DNA of 64,000 nucleotides from Consotaella salsifontis (GCF_900167365.1 NZ_FUXL01000019.1:1-64000); one strand, 5' to 3'. Shown: positions 1 through 9,461, counted from the stretch's first letter. Program-made: numbers and translations. Notes: generated from the sequence alone by a model not told the origin.

Positions 1-248
1 AGCGTGAAGGGCTTCTCCGTGCAGCGCCGGCGCAGCCACTCGGCATGCGCGCCGGCGATCTTCTTCGGCTTGTGCCCACCCATCTGGCCGGGCGCCACAC
101 TGCCCGTCTCATGGTGGCGCTGCAGCCATTTGACCGCCGTGCTCACCGCAACCCCGAAGCGCTCCGCCGCCTGATGGCGCGACAGCCCGCCCTCAAGCAC
201 CGCCGCAACCACCCGCTCGCGCAGATCCATCGAATAAGGTCGACCCAT
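1..248 (-). mobile_element. IS630-family transposase, N-terminal part (runs off left edge)
   Basis: Reading the minus strand from an ATG at 248 gives an uninterrupted frame of about 82 codons that leaves the window. It begins MGRPYSMDLRERVVAAV, the typical opening of IS630-type transposases. A helix-turn-helix follows (about residues 23-44, SRHQAAERFGVAVSTAVKWL), then a GG-HKPKKI linker. This is the DNA-binding N-terminus; the DDE catalytic part lies outside. A perfect 8-bp inverted repeat (251-258 / 270-277) just upstream may belong to the element end, but no TA target duplication could be identified. Whether the element is intact cannot be judged. Confidence 0.8.
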
Positions 249-250
249 CC

Positions 251-277
251 ATGCTGGCCTCCGTCTCCAGCCAGCAT
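251..277. repeat. Short inverted repeat beside the IS630 gene
   Basis: ATGCTGGC at 251-258 pairs perfectly with GCCAGCAT at 270-277 across an 11-nt loop. It starts 3 bp upstream of the transposase ATG. It could be part of the IS terminal repeat or a hairpin in the transposase leader. There is no T-run, so a terminator is unlikely. Confidence 0.4.
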
Positions 278-339
278 GTTGAATCAGATTGGCGCCTCCG
301 ATGGAATCCTCTTCCGATTCTGCCGAACTTCATCCCGCT

Positions 340-951
340 CTAGGACGACTTGTCCATCTTCTGGACCATCTGGAGATGCTCCTGAAGCGTCGGGAGCGTC
401 TTCGAGGCGAAGGAGCGGACAGGCCCCTGCTCGCCGTTCTGCGAGTAGTTCTGGAACAGATCGACCGCCTGCTGGTGCGCCTGAACATTCATTTGGATGT
501 AGGCCTTGTCGAAGTCGTCGCCCGAGGCGTTCTTCAACATATCGAGCTTCTGCTGGTGCTCACTGTCGAGTTCCTTCGGCACGCTGATGTCCGATCCCGC
601 ATCCTTGACCGCCGCCTTCAGGTTCTTGCCGGCCGTGGTGTGGTCATCGACCATGCGCTGGGCGAAATCGCGAACGTCGTCGCTCTTTGTCGTCTTCAGC
701 GCGAGCTGGGCCGCCTCGATCTCCATCATGTTCGACTGCGCCGCCATGGGAACGAAGGTCGCGGCCGTCGTGGGGTTCGCCATGGGCGCCGCTGTGCTCG
801 CGCCGGACGCGGCCGATTTCGCGGTGTCACTGGGCATCTGCGTCTGCGTCGTCGGCGCCGTCTGAGCGTTGGTGCCGGACGAGGTTTGCGCCAGGGCCAT
901 GGACGAGGTCAGGGAAAGGGCGAGCGTCGCAATGGCGAGTTCGCGTTTCAT
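340..951 (-). CDS. DUF4142 domain protein, exported
   Basis: A 203-residue protein. The ATG at 951 was chosen because an AGGAG ribosome site lies about 7 nt upstream and it opens a clear signal peptide (MKRELAIATLALSLTSSMALA, about residues 1-21). Residues 22-65 are a low-complexity T/Q/S/A linker. Residues about 68-200 are the DUF4142 domain, a helical ferritin-like bundle seen in periplasmic proteins of rhizobia and other proteobacteria, often stress-induced. No enzymatic residues are evident and function is unknown. An EcfG-type promoter lies at 1001-1025, which suits a general-stress gene. The gene separates hisF from whatever his genes lie to the left. Confidence 0.85.
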   Translation of the reverse strand: MKRELAIATLALSLTSSMALAQTSSGTNAQTAPTTQTQMPSDTAKSAASGASTAAPMANPTTAATFVPMAAQSNMMEIEAAQLALKTTKSDDVRDFAQRMVDDHTTAGKNLKAAVKDAGSDISVPKELDSEHQQKLDMLKNASGDDFDKAYIQMNVQAHQQAVDLFQNYSQNGEQGPVRSFASKTLPTLQEHLQMVQKMDKSS

Positions 952-1342
952 GAGCAACTCCTGATTGGTTATCGGCGGCCAAGCCGCCAGTCGGAGAAGC
1001 AACGGACGCCTTCGCCGACTGTTCCGATTCCAGTTCCCGGCCAATGATTTAGGCTGCCGTACCGCCGGGCCGGATCAGCTCGTTGGGCGCGCACGGCCGC
1101 CGCGACCGATCGTAGCGGAGGGATTAGGCGGCTTCGCCCAACCGTCGTTTGGTGATGTGCTTTCCGATCAATGCGGCGATGCTCCAAGGCGCTTGCGAAA
1201 ACGCGGCTCCCTATTGCATAAGGTCGGCGACCGACCATCGAAGCTCTCCTCGCGGGATCGCTTCCCTGATCGGACCGAGACGACCCCGCGTGGTCAAGGG
1301 TCTCTCGCCGGGCGCTGAGAGCGAATGGAAGGCAAGTCCGCG
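952..1342. other. Intergenic region between DUF4142 gene and hisF
   Basis: This 391-bp divergent gap holds the EcfG-type promoter of the DUF4142 gene (1001-1025), a small GGCGGC/GCCGCC hairpin at 972-986 and the hisF leader. No conserved gene was recognised. Short frames on both strands lack recognisable sequence or a convincing ribosome site. It may be a scar of the rearrangement that separated hisF from upstream his genes, but no duplicated ends are visible. Confidence 0.5.
1001..1025 (-). promoter_or_regulatory. EcfG-type general stress promoter for the DUF4142 gene
   Basis: On the minus strand GGAAC (1025-1021), 16 nt and CGTT (1004-1001) match the alphaproteobacterial sigma-EcfG consensus GGAAC-N16/17-CGTT exactly. 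The predicted start, near 994-996, leaves a leader of about 45 nt before the ATG at 951. The consensus is established knowledge; its use here is inferred from sequence and spacing. Confidence 0.6.
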
Positions 1343-2122
1343 ATGAGCTTGAAAGCCCGCGTCATTCCCTGCCTCGACGTCAAGGACGGCCGTGTCGTCA
1401 AGGGTGTCAATTTCGTCGATCTGATCGATGCGGGCGACCCGGTGGAGGCGGCCAAAGCCTATGACGCGGCGGGCGCCGACGAGCTCTGCTTCCTTGATAT
1501 CACCGCCTCTTCCGACAACCGTGAGACGATTTTCGACGTCGTGGCGCGCACGGCGGCGCACTGCTTCATGCCGCTGACGGTGGGCGGCGGCGTGCGCGAG
1601 ATCGCCGACGTGCGCAAGCTTCTCCTGGCGGGCGCTGACAAGGTTTCGATCAACACGGCGGCCGTCCGCCGGCCGGAATTTGTGGCCGAGGCGGCCGACA
1701 AATTCGGCGACCAGTGCGTCGTCGTCGCCATCGACGCCAAGCAGGTGGCCCACGACCCGAGCCCACGCTGGGAGATCTTCACCCATGGCGGACGAACGCC
1801 AACGGGGATCGACGCCGTGGAATTCGCGATCCGTGTCGTCTCGCTGGGCGCGGGCGAAATTCTCCTCACCTCGATGGACCGCGACGGCACCAAGTCGGGC
1901 TTTGATCTCGCGCTCACCCGCGCCATCGCCGACGCCGTGCATGTGCCGGTGATCGCCTCGGGCGGCGTCGGCACGCTGGACCATCTCGTCGAGGGCATTC
2001 GCGACGGCCATGCGGCGGCCGTGCTTGCCGCTTCGATCTTCCACTTCGGCACCTTCACGGTGGCCGAGGCCAAACGCCATATGGCCGCGGCGGGCATCGC
2101 CGTGCGGCAGGACGCCGCCTGA
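1343..2122 (+). CDS. hisF: Imidazole glycerol phosphate synthase, cyclase subunit
   Basis: HisF (259 residues) is a TIM-barrel that uses ammonia delivered by HisH to convert PRFAR into imidazole glycerol phosphate and AICAR in histidine synthesis. The N-terminal strand [15 protein letters not shown] carries catalytic Asp12; the second catalytic Asp131 is in VVAIDAKQ. Phosphate loops LTVGGGVR and IASGGVG are present. The ATG at 1343 has GGAAGG about 10 nt upstream and matches the family N-terminus; an in-frame ATG at 1325 would add six residues. hisE follows 39 bp downstream. hisB, hisH and hisA, usually just upstream in this group, are not adjacent. Confidence 0.96.
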   Translation: MSLKARVIPCLDVKDGRVVKGVNFVDLIDAGDPVEAAKAYDAAGADELCFLDITASSDNRETIFDVVARTAAHCFMPLTVGGGVREIADVRKLLLAGADKVSINTAAVRRPEFVAEAADKFGDQCVVVAIDAKQVAHDPSPRWEIFTHGGRTPTGIDAVEFAIRVVSLGAGEILLTSMDRDGTKSGFDLALTRAIADAVHVPVIASGGVGTLDHLVEGIRDGHAAAVLAASIFHFGTFTVAEAKRHMAAAGIAVRQDAA

Positions 2123-2161
2123 CGCCCCTTCTCGCGCCAACTCTCGATTCAAGGAGGGCTC

Positions 2162-2497
2162 ATGTCGGAGTTCACCCTTTCCCAGCTCGAATCCATCGTC
2201 GCCGCGCGGGCGACCTCGGATGACCCCAAATCCTATACGGCCCGACTCTCGCGGGACGGCATCGAACGGGCGGCCAAGAAACTGGGAGAGGAAGCCGTCG
2301 AAACGGTGATTGCCGCCCTGGGCGAGGATCGCCGCGCGCTGACCGGTGAAACCGCCGATCTCTTCTACCATCTTCTGGTGGTGCTTCGTCTGAAAGGCGT
2401 GTCGCTGTCGGACGTGATGGAGGAATTGGAGCGGCGCACGGCGCAGACGGGCCTTGAGGAAAAGGCTTCTCGCGGCTCCTCCGAACGTCCGTCATGA
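2162..2497 (+). CDS. hisE: Phosphoribosyl-ATP diphosphatase
   Basis: HisE (111 residues) hydrolyses phosphoribosyl-ATP to phosphoribosyl-AMP and pyrophosphate, the second step of histidine synthesis. It belongs to the all-alpha MazG-like NTP pyrophosphatases. The metal-binding signature is visible as [14 protein letters not shown] (about residues 39-52) and [11 protein letters not shown] (about 62-72). The start has a strong AAGGAGG site 3-9 nt upstream. The stop overlaps by 4 nt (ATGA) a possible upstream start of coaA, so the two are probably cotranscribed. HisI is not in the window, so HisE is a stand-alone protein here. Confidence 0.95.
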   Translation: MSEFTLSQLESIVAARATSDDPKSYTARLSRDGIERAAKKLGEEAVETVIAALGEDRRALTGETADLFYHLLVVLRLKGVSLSDVMEELERRTAQTGLEEKASRGSSERPS

Positions 2498-2598
2498 TCG
2501 CAAAGCGTCGTGGAAATGCCATTCGCGAAGCGACCGGCGAGGAACCGAGGATTGGCGCGGCGGGCCGCTCCAGTCGAAACGCAGAGCGTCTCAGCGTC

Positions 2599-3555
2599 AT
2601 GGATCAGCTGACCCCAACCACTCTCTCGCCCTATCGCTTCTTCACCGCCGAGGAGTGGTCGCATTTCCGCGATGGCGCGCCGCTGACCCTCACCGCGGAG
2701 GAAGTGGTGCGGCTGCGTTCGCTCAACGATCCCATCGATCTCGACGAGGTCGCGCGCATCTACCTCGCCGTCTCGCGGCTGCTCTACGCCCATGTGGAGG
2801 CGAGCCAGGCGCTGTTTTCGCAACGCCAAGCGTTCCTCGGCGAAGCGCAGACGGTGAAGGTGCCGTTCATCATCGGCATCGCTGGGTCGGTGGCGGTGGG
2901 CAAATCCACCACCGCGCGCGTGCTCAAGGAGTTGTTGCAGCGCTGGCCGCACTCGCCGAAGGTGGATCTCGTCACCACCGACGGCTTTCTCCATCCCAAC
3001 GAGGTCCTCGAGGCCGAAGGCCTGATGAAGCGCAAAGGCTTTCCGGAAAGCTACGACATGCCGGCCATGCTGCGCTTTCTGTCCGACATCAAGGCGGGAG
3101 TGGCGCGTGTCGAGGCCCCGGTCTATTCCCACTTCTTCTATGACGTCATGCCGGGCGAGACCGTCGTCGTCGACCGCCCCGACATCCTGATTTTCGAGGG
3201 CCTCAACGTCCTTCAGGTGCGCGAGATGCCGAAGGACGGCAAGGTTGTGCCCTTCGTCTCGGACTTTTTCGACTACTCGATCTACATCGACGCCGAGACG
3301 ACGGACATTCACCGCTGGTATGTCGAGCGCTTCATGCGGCTCAGAAAGACCGCCTTCATGGACGAGGCGTCTTTCTTCCACCGCTATTCCAAGGTGAGCG
3401 AGGAGGAGGCTGTGAGTCTGGCCGAGTCGCTCTGGAACGACATCAACGCCCGCAATCTCTTCGAGAACATCCTGCCCACCCGGCCACGCGCCGACCTGAT
3501 CCTTCGCAAGGGGCCGAGCCACCGGATCGAGCAGGTCGCGCTGCGCAAGATCTAG
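2599..3555 (+). CDS. coaA: Type I pantothenate kinase
   Basis: CoaA (318 residues) phosphorylates pantothenate in the first and regulated step of coenzyme A synthesis. The P-loop [12 protein letters not shown] is at about residues 93-104. It is followed by [10 protein letters not shown], then the substrate lid region around RKGFPESYD and IFEGLNVLQ. The ATG at 2599 gives the usual family length (E. coli CoaA is 316). An in-frame ATG at 2494 overlaps the hisE stop and would add 35 poorly conserved residues; neither start has a strong ribosome site. The hisE-coaA arrangement is common in Hyphomicrobiales. Confidence 0.95.
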   Translation: MDQLTPTTLSPYRFFTAEEWSHFRDGAPLTLTAEEVVRLRSLNDPIDLDEVARIYLAVSRLLYAHVEASQALFSQRQAFLGEAQTVKVPFIIGIAGSVAVGKSTTARVLKELLQRWPHSPKVDLVTTDGFLHPNEVLEAEGLMKRKGFPESYDMPAMLRFLSDIKAGVARVEAPVYSHFFYDVMPGETVVVDRPDILIFEGLNVLQVREMPKDGKVVPFVSDFFDYSIYIDAETTDIHRWYVERFMRLRKTAFMDEASFFHRYSKVSEEEAVSLAESLWNDINARNLFENILPTRPRADLILRKGPSHRIEQVALRKI

Positions 3556-3572
3556 TAGCCTGACGGGCTCAG

Positions 3573-3607
3573 GCCTTTGGCCGCGCTCCATGCTGGCGGC
3601 CAAAGGC
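3573..3607. terminator. Hairpin between convergent coaA and methyltransferase genes
   Basis: GCCTTTGGCCGC (3573-3584) and GCGGCCAAAGGC (3596-3607) form a perfect 12-bp stem with an 11-nt loop. It sits in the 73-bp gap between two convergent genes. There is no T-run on either side, so it may act as an RNA-stabilising or Rho-assisted end. Confidence 0.55.
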
Positions 3608-3628
3608 AGGGGCACTGCGAGAGCAGCC

Positions 3629-4672
3629 TTAGTCCTTGCGGGCGATCGTGCCGTAGAGGATGGCGCGGTTCTCGCCATAGAAGACGTTGGCGTCCGCCTC
3701 GTTGCGGTCGACGCTGCGGTTAACGATCTCCCACATCTCCTCCTCCGTGCGCAGGACCAGCGCCCAGTTCATGAACGCCTCCATATAGCCCTCGTCCGGG
3801 AGATCGCGGTGGTAATTGGCGAAGAGGAAGACGCCGCCGGGCTTCAGATATTTAAGGCAAGCGCGCGTGAGACGGATCGCCACGGCGCGGGGAAGATAGT
3901 CGTACAGCCCCGCCGCATAGACCAGATCGAACGTGCCGAGCGCGTAGGAACCGGCGAGCACCCCCTTGACCGAGCCGTCGATGGCCTCGACCGCCGTTCC
4001 GGCGAAGTCGCGATTGATCGAGCCGATGGAGATCGGGTCCTGGTCGAGCGCCACCCAGCGCTTCAGCCGCCCCTCCTTCAGCGCCGTCGACTTCAGTCCC
4101 TCGCGCAGATGGCCCGACGCGATGGTCAGCACCTCCAGGTTGCCGCCGCGCTCCTCGGCCATCGTGTCGACCTGCCGTCCGAGGATTTCCAGGCGTTCCC
4201 GCGCGGCGGCCGCCGTCGGCGCGTTATGGGTGAAGCTGTAGATGCCGCGCCCGAGCTCTGTCGTCTCGGCAACCGCGTCGGCCACGCTCGGATGCTCGTA
4301 GACGAAGTCCAGAAGCTGGGCGTCGCCGGAGTAGCCGCGAGGCTTTTCCACCGACCAGCGGGTGAACGGGTCCTGGAGAAGATAGCGATTGATCGGATGA
4401 GCCTGGGCGATCGGCAGCAGCTTCTGCCACACGCCGGGGTCGAGCGAAGCGCGCATCTTGCGCATCTCTTCCACCAGAAACGACGCAACCTCGGCGGGAG
4501 ACGAGCCTGCCTCGAAGCGCTGCTGGGTAATGGCCATGGTCAGCGCGAGCTGAACCTCGGCGGCGCGAAATTCTTCGTCTGCCTGCGGCGTCGCGGGCGC
4601 GGCGACAGTCGCCGCGACCATGTCGGGTGTGATCAGGCTTTCGCCATCGAATACAACTCGTACCCGGCTCAA
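3629..4672 (-). CDS. Class I SAM-dependent methyltransferase-like protein
   Basis: A 347-residue soluble protein. The C-terminal half has a Rossmann-type layout: motif I-like NLEVLTIASGHLREGL (about 178-193), an acidic strand end VALDQDP (207-213), FDLVYAAGLYDYL (248-260) and a post-motif strand KPGGVFLFANY (277-287). The helical N-terminal half contains RYLLQDPFTRW and PRGYSGDAQLLDFVY. As I recall, these features occur in proteins annotated as extracellular-factor (3-hydroxypalmitate methyl ester) biosynthesis methyltransferases, but that link is weak and the substrate is unknown. Motif I is degenerate (ASGHL rather than GxGxG). It is divergent from the GGDEF-EAL gene across an AT-rich palindromic promoter region. 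Confidence 0.6.
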   Translation of the reverse strand: MSRVRVVFDGESLITPDMVAATVAAPATPQADEEFRAAEVQLALTMAITQQRFEAGSSPAEVASFLVEEMRKMRASLDPGVWQKLLPIAQAHPINRYLLQDPFTRWSVEKPRGYSGDAQLLDFVYEHPSVADAVAETTELGRGIYSFTHNAPTAAAARERLEILGRQVDTMAEERGGNLEVLTIASGHLREGLKSTALKEGRLKRWVALDQDPISIGSINRDFAGTAVEAIDGSVKGVLAGSYALGTFDLVYAAGLYDYLPRAVAIRLTRACLKYLKPGGVFLFANYHRDLPDEGYMEAFMNWALVLRTEEEMWEIVNRSVDRNEADANVFYGENRAILYGTIARKD

Positions 4673-4735
4673 TATTCGCCCCTATGGTTGCGTTAGGTAT
4701 TGGCTAACCATATCAACAAGCGGGCCTTATTAAAC

Positions 4736-4752
4736 AAATTTGATTCAAATTT
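4736..4752. promoter_or_regulatory. 17-bp palindrome in a divergent promoter region
   Basis: AAATTTGA-T-TCAAATTT is a perfect inverted repeat with 8-bp arms and one central base. It lies in the 227-bp AT-rich gap between the divergent methyltransferase and GGDEF-EAL genes. Symmetry, position and base composition suggest a regulator-binding site; the regulator is unknown. Confidence 0.45.
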
Positions 4753-4899
4753 TCGCCACAAGGTTAACGTCGATACAACCTGGCGCCCTCATCATGGGGG
4801 CTTATCTGTTGGCCGGGTGTCCATCGCCTGGCCGACCCATCTCGGGTCGGCCCTCGTGGCCGCACCGGATCGAGAGGCGGATTGGATCGAGACCTTCGA

Positions 4900-7011
4900 A
4901 TGACGCGGATCGACCCTTCCCAGGCCACGCTTCGTCAAGCCTCGACCTCGTCCGAGGCCCTGCGGCTGCTGCGTGCCACAGAGACCCGCCCTTCAGCGCC
5001 GCAACCCGCGCCGGAACTGCGCGAGCTGGTGGTCGCCGAGCTCGCCAAACCGCCATTGAAGCGCCGTGCGCTAGAGCTTCAGGCGCTCTATCAGGCCGAA
5101 CGGGAGCAGCCGCGCAAGAAAGAGACGCGGATGACGATGTGGCTCACCGTCACGCTCTATATTGCCTTCGCCTGCACGGATTACTTCCTCATCCCCGACG
5201 TCGCCCTTGTCCTGACCAGCGCAAGATGTGCTCTCAGTGCCCTCGCGCTCATCCTGGTGGAGATCCTGGTGACGAGGGACGCATCCGCCAATATCATCGA
5301 CACGGCTTGCGCCACGCTGATCGTCGCGGGGTATCTCGTATGGCTGGTGCTCGCCAGTGACACGGCCTTCACCCAGAGCCTGTCCTACTACATGGTCTTC
5401 GGCACCATCTTCATGATGGTCGCCAATCTCCTGTTCAATTTTTCCGCGTTTCTGTCCATCGTCTCCTCGCTCGTCGTGATGGGTGGCTTCTTTGCGGCGA
5501 TGATGCGGTCCGAGCCGGCTTCCCTGTCCTACGAGATCGCCTTCGGCGTGTTCTACGTCTCGTGTTTCGCCTTTCATCTCTGCGTCAACTGGAAGCTCAG
5601 CGTCGAGCGCTACGCCGCCTTTCTGAACGCTCTCCTCTCGCGCATCCAGCAACGCGAGATGGCCGAGCAGAGCGAGGCTCTCCTCAAGCTCTCCAATACC
5701 GACTCCCTGACCGAAGTCGCCAACCGACGCTCGATCGACGAAACCATGCGCAGGCTGTGGCGCGAGTGGCAGCTTGACGGAAAGCCGTTCGCCGCGATTC
5801 TCACCGACATCGACTTCTTCAAGCGCTTCAACGACCATTACGGCCACCAGGAAGGCGACTGCACGCTGGTTGCGGTCGCCAACACGCTGGCGCGTCTGGC
5901 GGCGCCCCACGACGCCGTCGTCGGGCGCTACGGCGGCGAGGAATTCATCGTGCTCGTGCAGATCGGGGATCACGAGAAGCTTCGGGAACTGGCCGAATCG
6001 ATCCGCTCGGCCGTGGCCGATCTCAGGATTCCCCACGACTACCGCCGCGACGGTGAAACGACCGTCACCGTCAGCGTCGGCGCGGCCGCGACCGTGGAAA
6101 GCCGCACGGCCAAGCTTGAAAGGCTCATTAGCGAAGCAGACCGCGCGCTCTACAACGCTAAGGCACGGGGCCGGAACTGCGTCCAGCTCTTCGACCCGTC
6201 CGCGCCCCATATCGGCGACGAGGCGGAGAACATCGCCGCCATCCTGCGGGTCGCGATCGAGCGGGACCAGGTCTCGATGGTCTACCAGCCCATCAAGAGT
6301 CTGGCCACAGGCAAGATCGAGGCCGTCGAGGCGCTGATGCGTCTCAAGATGCCCGATGGCACGCTGATTTCGCCGGCCTTGTTCATTCCGGTTGCCGAGA
6401 GCTCCGGGGCGATCCACGAGCTCGGGCGCTGGGCGATCCGCACCGCCTGCCAGGAGGCGTTGATCGGCCAGAAGATGCCTGTCGTCAGCATCAACATCTC
6501 GGCGATCCAGCTGCAGGCGCCGGGCTTTTCCATGTCGGTCGCGAAAATCCTCGGCGAGTTGGGCGTCGCCGCCAACCGCATCGCCTTCGAGATCACCGAG
6601 GGGCTCGACATCGAGGACCACGACGAGGTGCTCAAGTGCATCAACGAGCTCCAGCAACTCGGCATCCGCATCTGGCTCGATGATTTCGGCACCGGCTTTG
6701 CCGGTCTCTCGTGGCTGCGGCTGGTCAAGTTCGACATGGTCAAGATCGACCGTTCGTTCCTTCATGACAGCGTTCTCGCCGAGGGCGCCGACATGCTGAA
6801 GGACATCATCGCCCTGATCCGCAATCGCGGCCACACGATGATCGTGGAGGGTGTGGAGACCGAATGGCAGATGGACCTGATGCGGCGTTACCGGGTCGAC
6901 CAGGTCCAAGGCTTCTACGTGGGCCGGCCCGTCCCCGCCAAACGGCACCGCAAGGCGACCGTCAAGGGCGCCGTGCGCGTCAACTTCCGATACGGAATGC
7001 CGCCAGCTTGA
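4900..7011 (+). CDS. Membrane-bound GGDEF-EAL protein (diguanylate cyclase / phosphodiesterase)
   Basis: A 703-residue protein for cyclic-di-GMP turnover. Residues 1-77 are cytoplasmic and charged. About six membrane segments follow (residues 78-230). The GGDEF domain (about 262-425) has an intact active site GRYGGEEF at 342-349. The inhibitory I-site (RxxD) appears lost: the aligned residues are APHD. The EAL domain (about 440-690) has VEALMRL, FEITEG, DDFGTGFAGL, VKIDRSF, EGVET and QGFYVGRPV, so the main catalytic and metal residues look intact. Either or both activities are possible. The ATG at 4900 was chosen over 4882 by sequence; ribosome sites are weak. It lies in the accessory signalling block with a chemoreceptor and a LuxR regulator. 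Confidence 0.9.
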   Translation: MTRIDPSQATLRQASTSSEALRLLRATETRPSAPQPAPELRELVVAELAKPPLKRRALELQALYQAEREQPRKKETRMTMWLTVTLYIAFACTDYFLIPDVALVLTSARCALSALALILVEILVTRDASANIIDTACATLIVAGYLVWLVLASDTAFTQSLSYYMVFGTIFMMVANLLFNFSAFLSIVSSLVVMGGFFAAMMRSEPASLSYEIAFGVFYVSCFAFHLCVNWKLSVERYAAFLNALLSRIQQREMAEQSEALLKLSNTDSLTEVANRRSIDETMRRLWREWQLDGKPFAAILTDIDFFKRFNDHYGHQEGDCTLVAVANTLARLAAPHDAVVGRYGGEEFIVLVQIGDHEKLRELAESIRSAVADLRIPHDYRRDGETTVTVSVGAAATVESRTAKLERLISEADRALYNAKARGRNCVQLFDPSAPHIGDEAENIAAILRVAIERDQVSMVYQPIKSLATGKIEAVEALMRLKMPDGTLISPALFIPVAESSGAIHELGRWAIRTACQEALIGQKMPVVSINISAIQLQAPGFSMSVAKILGELGVAANRIAFEITEGLDIEDHDEVLKCINELQQLGIRIWLDDFGTGFAGLSWLRLVKFDMVKIDRSFLHDSVLAEGADMLKDIIALIRNRGHTMIVEGVETEWQMDLMRRYRVDQVQGFYVGRPVPAKRHRKATVKGAVRVNFRYGMPPA

Positions 7012-7164
7012 CCGGCTGGCACCCTTGAAAAGCAGGGGCCGGCGCGGGGATCACCCGCCACCGGCCACCTTGTCATACAATGCTGAAAAACCGCGAGATC
7101 GTCGCGAAGCGCCGTACCGACGGAGCGCAAGGCGAAATGCGACGAATCGCATTCCGCCGTGAAC

Positions 7165-9375
7165 TCAGCGGCGAGCGCCGGCCGCGCGCCTCGGACGCTC
7201 CTCGAATGCCGCCGGCGTGATTACCTCGGCGCTGGTGGTTCCCGTCCTGAAGCGCGCCATGCTGGCGGCGAGTTCCTGCGTCTCGTCCGAGAGCGAACGC
7301 GCCGCCGCCGTCGCCTCCTCGACCATGGCGGCGTTCTGCTGCGTCACCTGGTCCATCTCGTCGGCGGCCGCCGAGATTTCGTTGAGGTTCGCTGCCTGCT
7401 CGCGCGCCCGCGAGGCGATGGCGGCGATCGTTGTCGTCATGCTGGCGACCGCTTCCAGGATTTCCTCGAGTGATTGACCGGAGCGGGTGACCAGCGCAAC
7501 GCCCGCCTTCACCTCCTCGCTCGAGGTGGAGATGAGCGTCTTGATCTCCCGTGCCGCCTCCGTCGAGCGTTGGGCAAGGCCTCGCACCTCCTGCGCGACC
7601 ACCGCGAAGCCCTTGCCGGCTTCGCCCGCACGCGCCGCCTCGACGCCGGCGTTCAGCGCGAGGAGGTTGGTCTGGAAGGCGATTTCGTCGATGACGGAGA
7701 TGATCATCTGGATCTCGTTCGACGAGCCCTCGATGCGGTTGATCGCCTGGATGGCGCGAGAGACCACCTCGCCGCCGCTTTCCGCCTTGCCGCGCGCCAA
7801 GGCAGCGATCTCCTGGGCATCATGGGAATTGGCCGCCGTGCTGTTCATGGCGTCGCGAACCTGGGCGAGCGCCGCGACGGTTTCCTCCAAACGCGAGGCC
7901 TGACGCTCCGTGCGCATCGCAAGGTCTCCGGAAGCCGCCGCGATCTCGGAAAGGCCGCCCTCGATCGAGGAAACCGCCGAGACCGCCGAGGCGACCGCCC
8001 CCTCCAGAGCGCTGACGCTCTGATCGAACTTTCTGCGGACCGGCTCGAACTGGGGCGCCAGCGGACCCTCCATGCGCACGGTGAGGTCGCCCTGCGACAA
8101 CCGCTCGAAGCTCGTCTCCACCATGGTGATGAAGGCGCGCATCTCCTCTGCCTGCAGGTGCTCGGCCTCCTCCTGGCGGGCGCGCTCCTCGCTCTGGCGC
8201 TGACGGGTCGCCTCCGCCTCGACCATGAGGTCCGCCCGTTCGACGGTGGCGGTCTTGAAGACGCCGATGGCACGGGCGATGTCGCCGATCTCGTCGCGCC
8301 GCGAGAGGCCCGGTACCTCGACGGAGACGTCGCCCTCGGCAAGACGGGACGTCGCGCCGGTGATGGCGGAGAGCGGGCGGATGATCGAGCGCGCCGTCAG
8401 AAATGCGAGCGTCAGCAGCGTTCCGATCAGCACGAAGCCGAATAGCAGCGAGATTTGAAGCGAGCGCAGCGCCTCGGCGCGGCTCGCGCCGACCTCATTG
8501 GTCATATCTTCGGTGACGATGCGCTTGGCGAAGTCCGCCATGGCGCCGATCCGCGCGGACATGCTGTCGAACCAGTCGGTCTCGACGAGATTGAGGTCGA
8601 GGCCGGCGGGCAGCGCGGTCAGGCGGCGATAGAACTGTTCGGAGCCGTCCACCGCCTTGCTCTTCAGGATGTCCTCGAGCCCTGCCGCCAAGTCGCCGGC
8701 GGCATTTTCCAGGAACAGCTTGAAGCGCAGCGCCTCGCCACCCTTGAATTCGGCGATCGCCTCGACATCCTTCGCATAGAGCTTGCGCCGGGTGATCGCG
8801 GCCGAGCCAATCGATCGGACCTCGGCCGCGTCTTCGATGGCCGCCACCAGATGGCCGAGAGCGGCAACCGTGGCGCGAACGTTGGGCTGCTCGATCCGCT
8901 CACCCAGCCGCGAGATGGCGTCCACCGGCCCGTCGATGATCTTGCCGTATTCCTTCATCGTCGCGTCGGGCAGAAGCGAGCGCTCCGTCACCGCGCCGCG
9001 GAGCTTCTCCAGGGTGGTGAGCGAGGATCGCATGGCGTCGATCTGCTGGCCCATCTCGCCGTCGCCGAAAAAGACCGAGGCCGGCGTCTCCGTCTGCCAG
9101 AAGGCGGCGACCGCCGCGTCGGTGACCGCACGATCGTCGTTCATCTCGGTTCCGAAAGAACGTCCGCCGGTGTTGAGGAATCGGAGCGAGTGGGCTCGTT
9201 CCTGCTGCAGCGCCGTGGTCATGTCGATCAACTTGGCCAGGATGACCTGGTCGTTGCTCAGGTCCGCCATGCGGCCCGACGTGGCCCAGCTCTCGGCGAC
9301 GATCCATCCCACAAGGGAGCAGATCGCCAGGATGGGCAAGGCCATCAGGAAGGTGATTCTTCTCGAAAGTTTCAT
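7165..9375 (-). CDS. Methyl-accepting chemotaxis protein with NIT sensor domain
   Basis: A 736-residue chemoreceptor. TM1 is at about residues 8-28. A periplasmic helical domain of nitrate/nitrite-sensing (NIT) type spans about 40-300 ([35 protein letters not shown]). TM2 is at about 308-330, followed by a HAMP domain ([17 protein letters not shown]). The signalling hairpin has its conserved tip around [20 protein letters not shown] and [16 protein letters not shown]. No C-terminal CheB/CheR pentapeptide is seen (end RRAAGARR). The ligand is not known; the nitrate assignment is from family resemblance only. No che genes are adjacent. A nested inverted repeat lies 55-86 bp upstream of the ATG. 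Confidence 0.9.
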   Translation of the reverse strand: MKLSRRITFLMALPILAICSLVGWIVAESWATSGRMADLSNDQVILAKLIDMTTALQQERAHSLRFLNTGGRSFGTEMNDDRAVTDAAVAAFWQTETPASVFFGDGEMGQQIDAMRSSLTTLEKLRGAVTERSLLPDATMKEYGKIIDGPVDAISRLGERIEQPNVRATVAALGHLVAAIEDAAEVRSIGSAAITRRKLYAKDVEAIAEFKGGEALRFKLFLENAAGDLAAGLEDILKSKAVDGSEQFYRRLTALPAGLDLNLVETDWFDSMSARIGAMADFAKRIVTEDMTNEVGASRAEALRSLQISLLFGFVLIGTLLTLAFLTARSIIRPLSAITGATSRLAEGDVSVEVPGLSRRDEIGDIARAIGVFKTATVERADLMVEAEATRQRQSEERARQEEAEHLQAEEMRAFITMVETSFERLSQGDLTVRMEGPLAPQFEPVRRKFDQSVSALEGAVASAVSAVSSIEGGLSEIAAASGDLAMRTERQASRLEETVAALAQVRDAMNSTAANSHDAQEIAALARGKAESGGEVVSRAIQAINRIEGSSNEIQMIISVIDEIAFQTNLLALNAGVEAARAGEAGKGFAVVAQEVRGLAQRSTEAAREIKTLISTSSEEVKAGVALVTRSGQSLEEILEAVASMTTTIAAIASRAREQAANLNEISAAADEMDQVTQQNAAMVEEATAAARSLSDETQELAASMARFRTGTTSAEVITPAAFEERPRRAAGARR

Positions 9376-9429
9376 TTTCAGCTCACCAGATCATTCGTGT
9401 TGGTGAGAGAAGCACTCAACTCTGAATCC

Positions 9430-9461
9430 ATTCCTAGCGCGCAAAATCAGCTTCTAGGAAT
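9430..9461. promoter_or_regulatory. Inverted repeat upstream of the chemoreceptor gene
   Basis: ATTCCTAG (9430-9437) and CTAGGAAT (9454-9461) form perfect 8-bp arms around 16 nt. An outer TCCATT/AATGGA pair flanks it. It lies between the luxR-type gene's 3' end and the chemoreceptor start. It could be an operator of the neighbouring LuxR-type regulator or a transcript hairpin; it does not match the classical lux box closely. Confidence 0.4.

Noticed and set aside
45-587. 180-codon plus-strand frame across the IS630 and DUF4142 region
   Set aside because: It is antisense to both recognisable genes and has no family features.
5071-6948. 625-codon open frame on the minus strand opposite the GGDEF-EAL gene
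   Set aside because: It is an antisense shadow of a clear gene in GC-rich DNA, with no recognisable family sequence.
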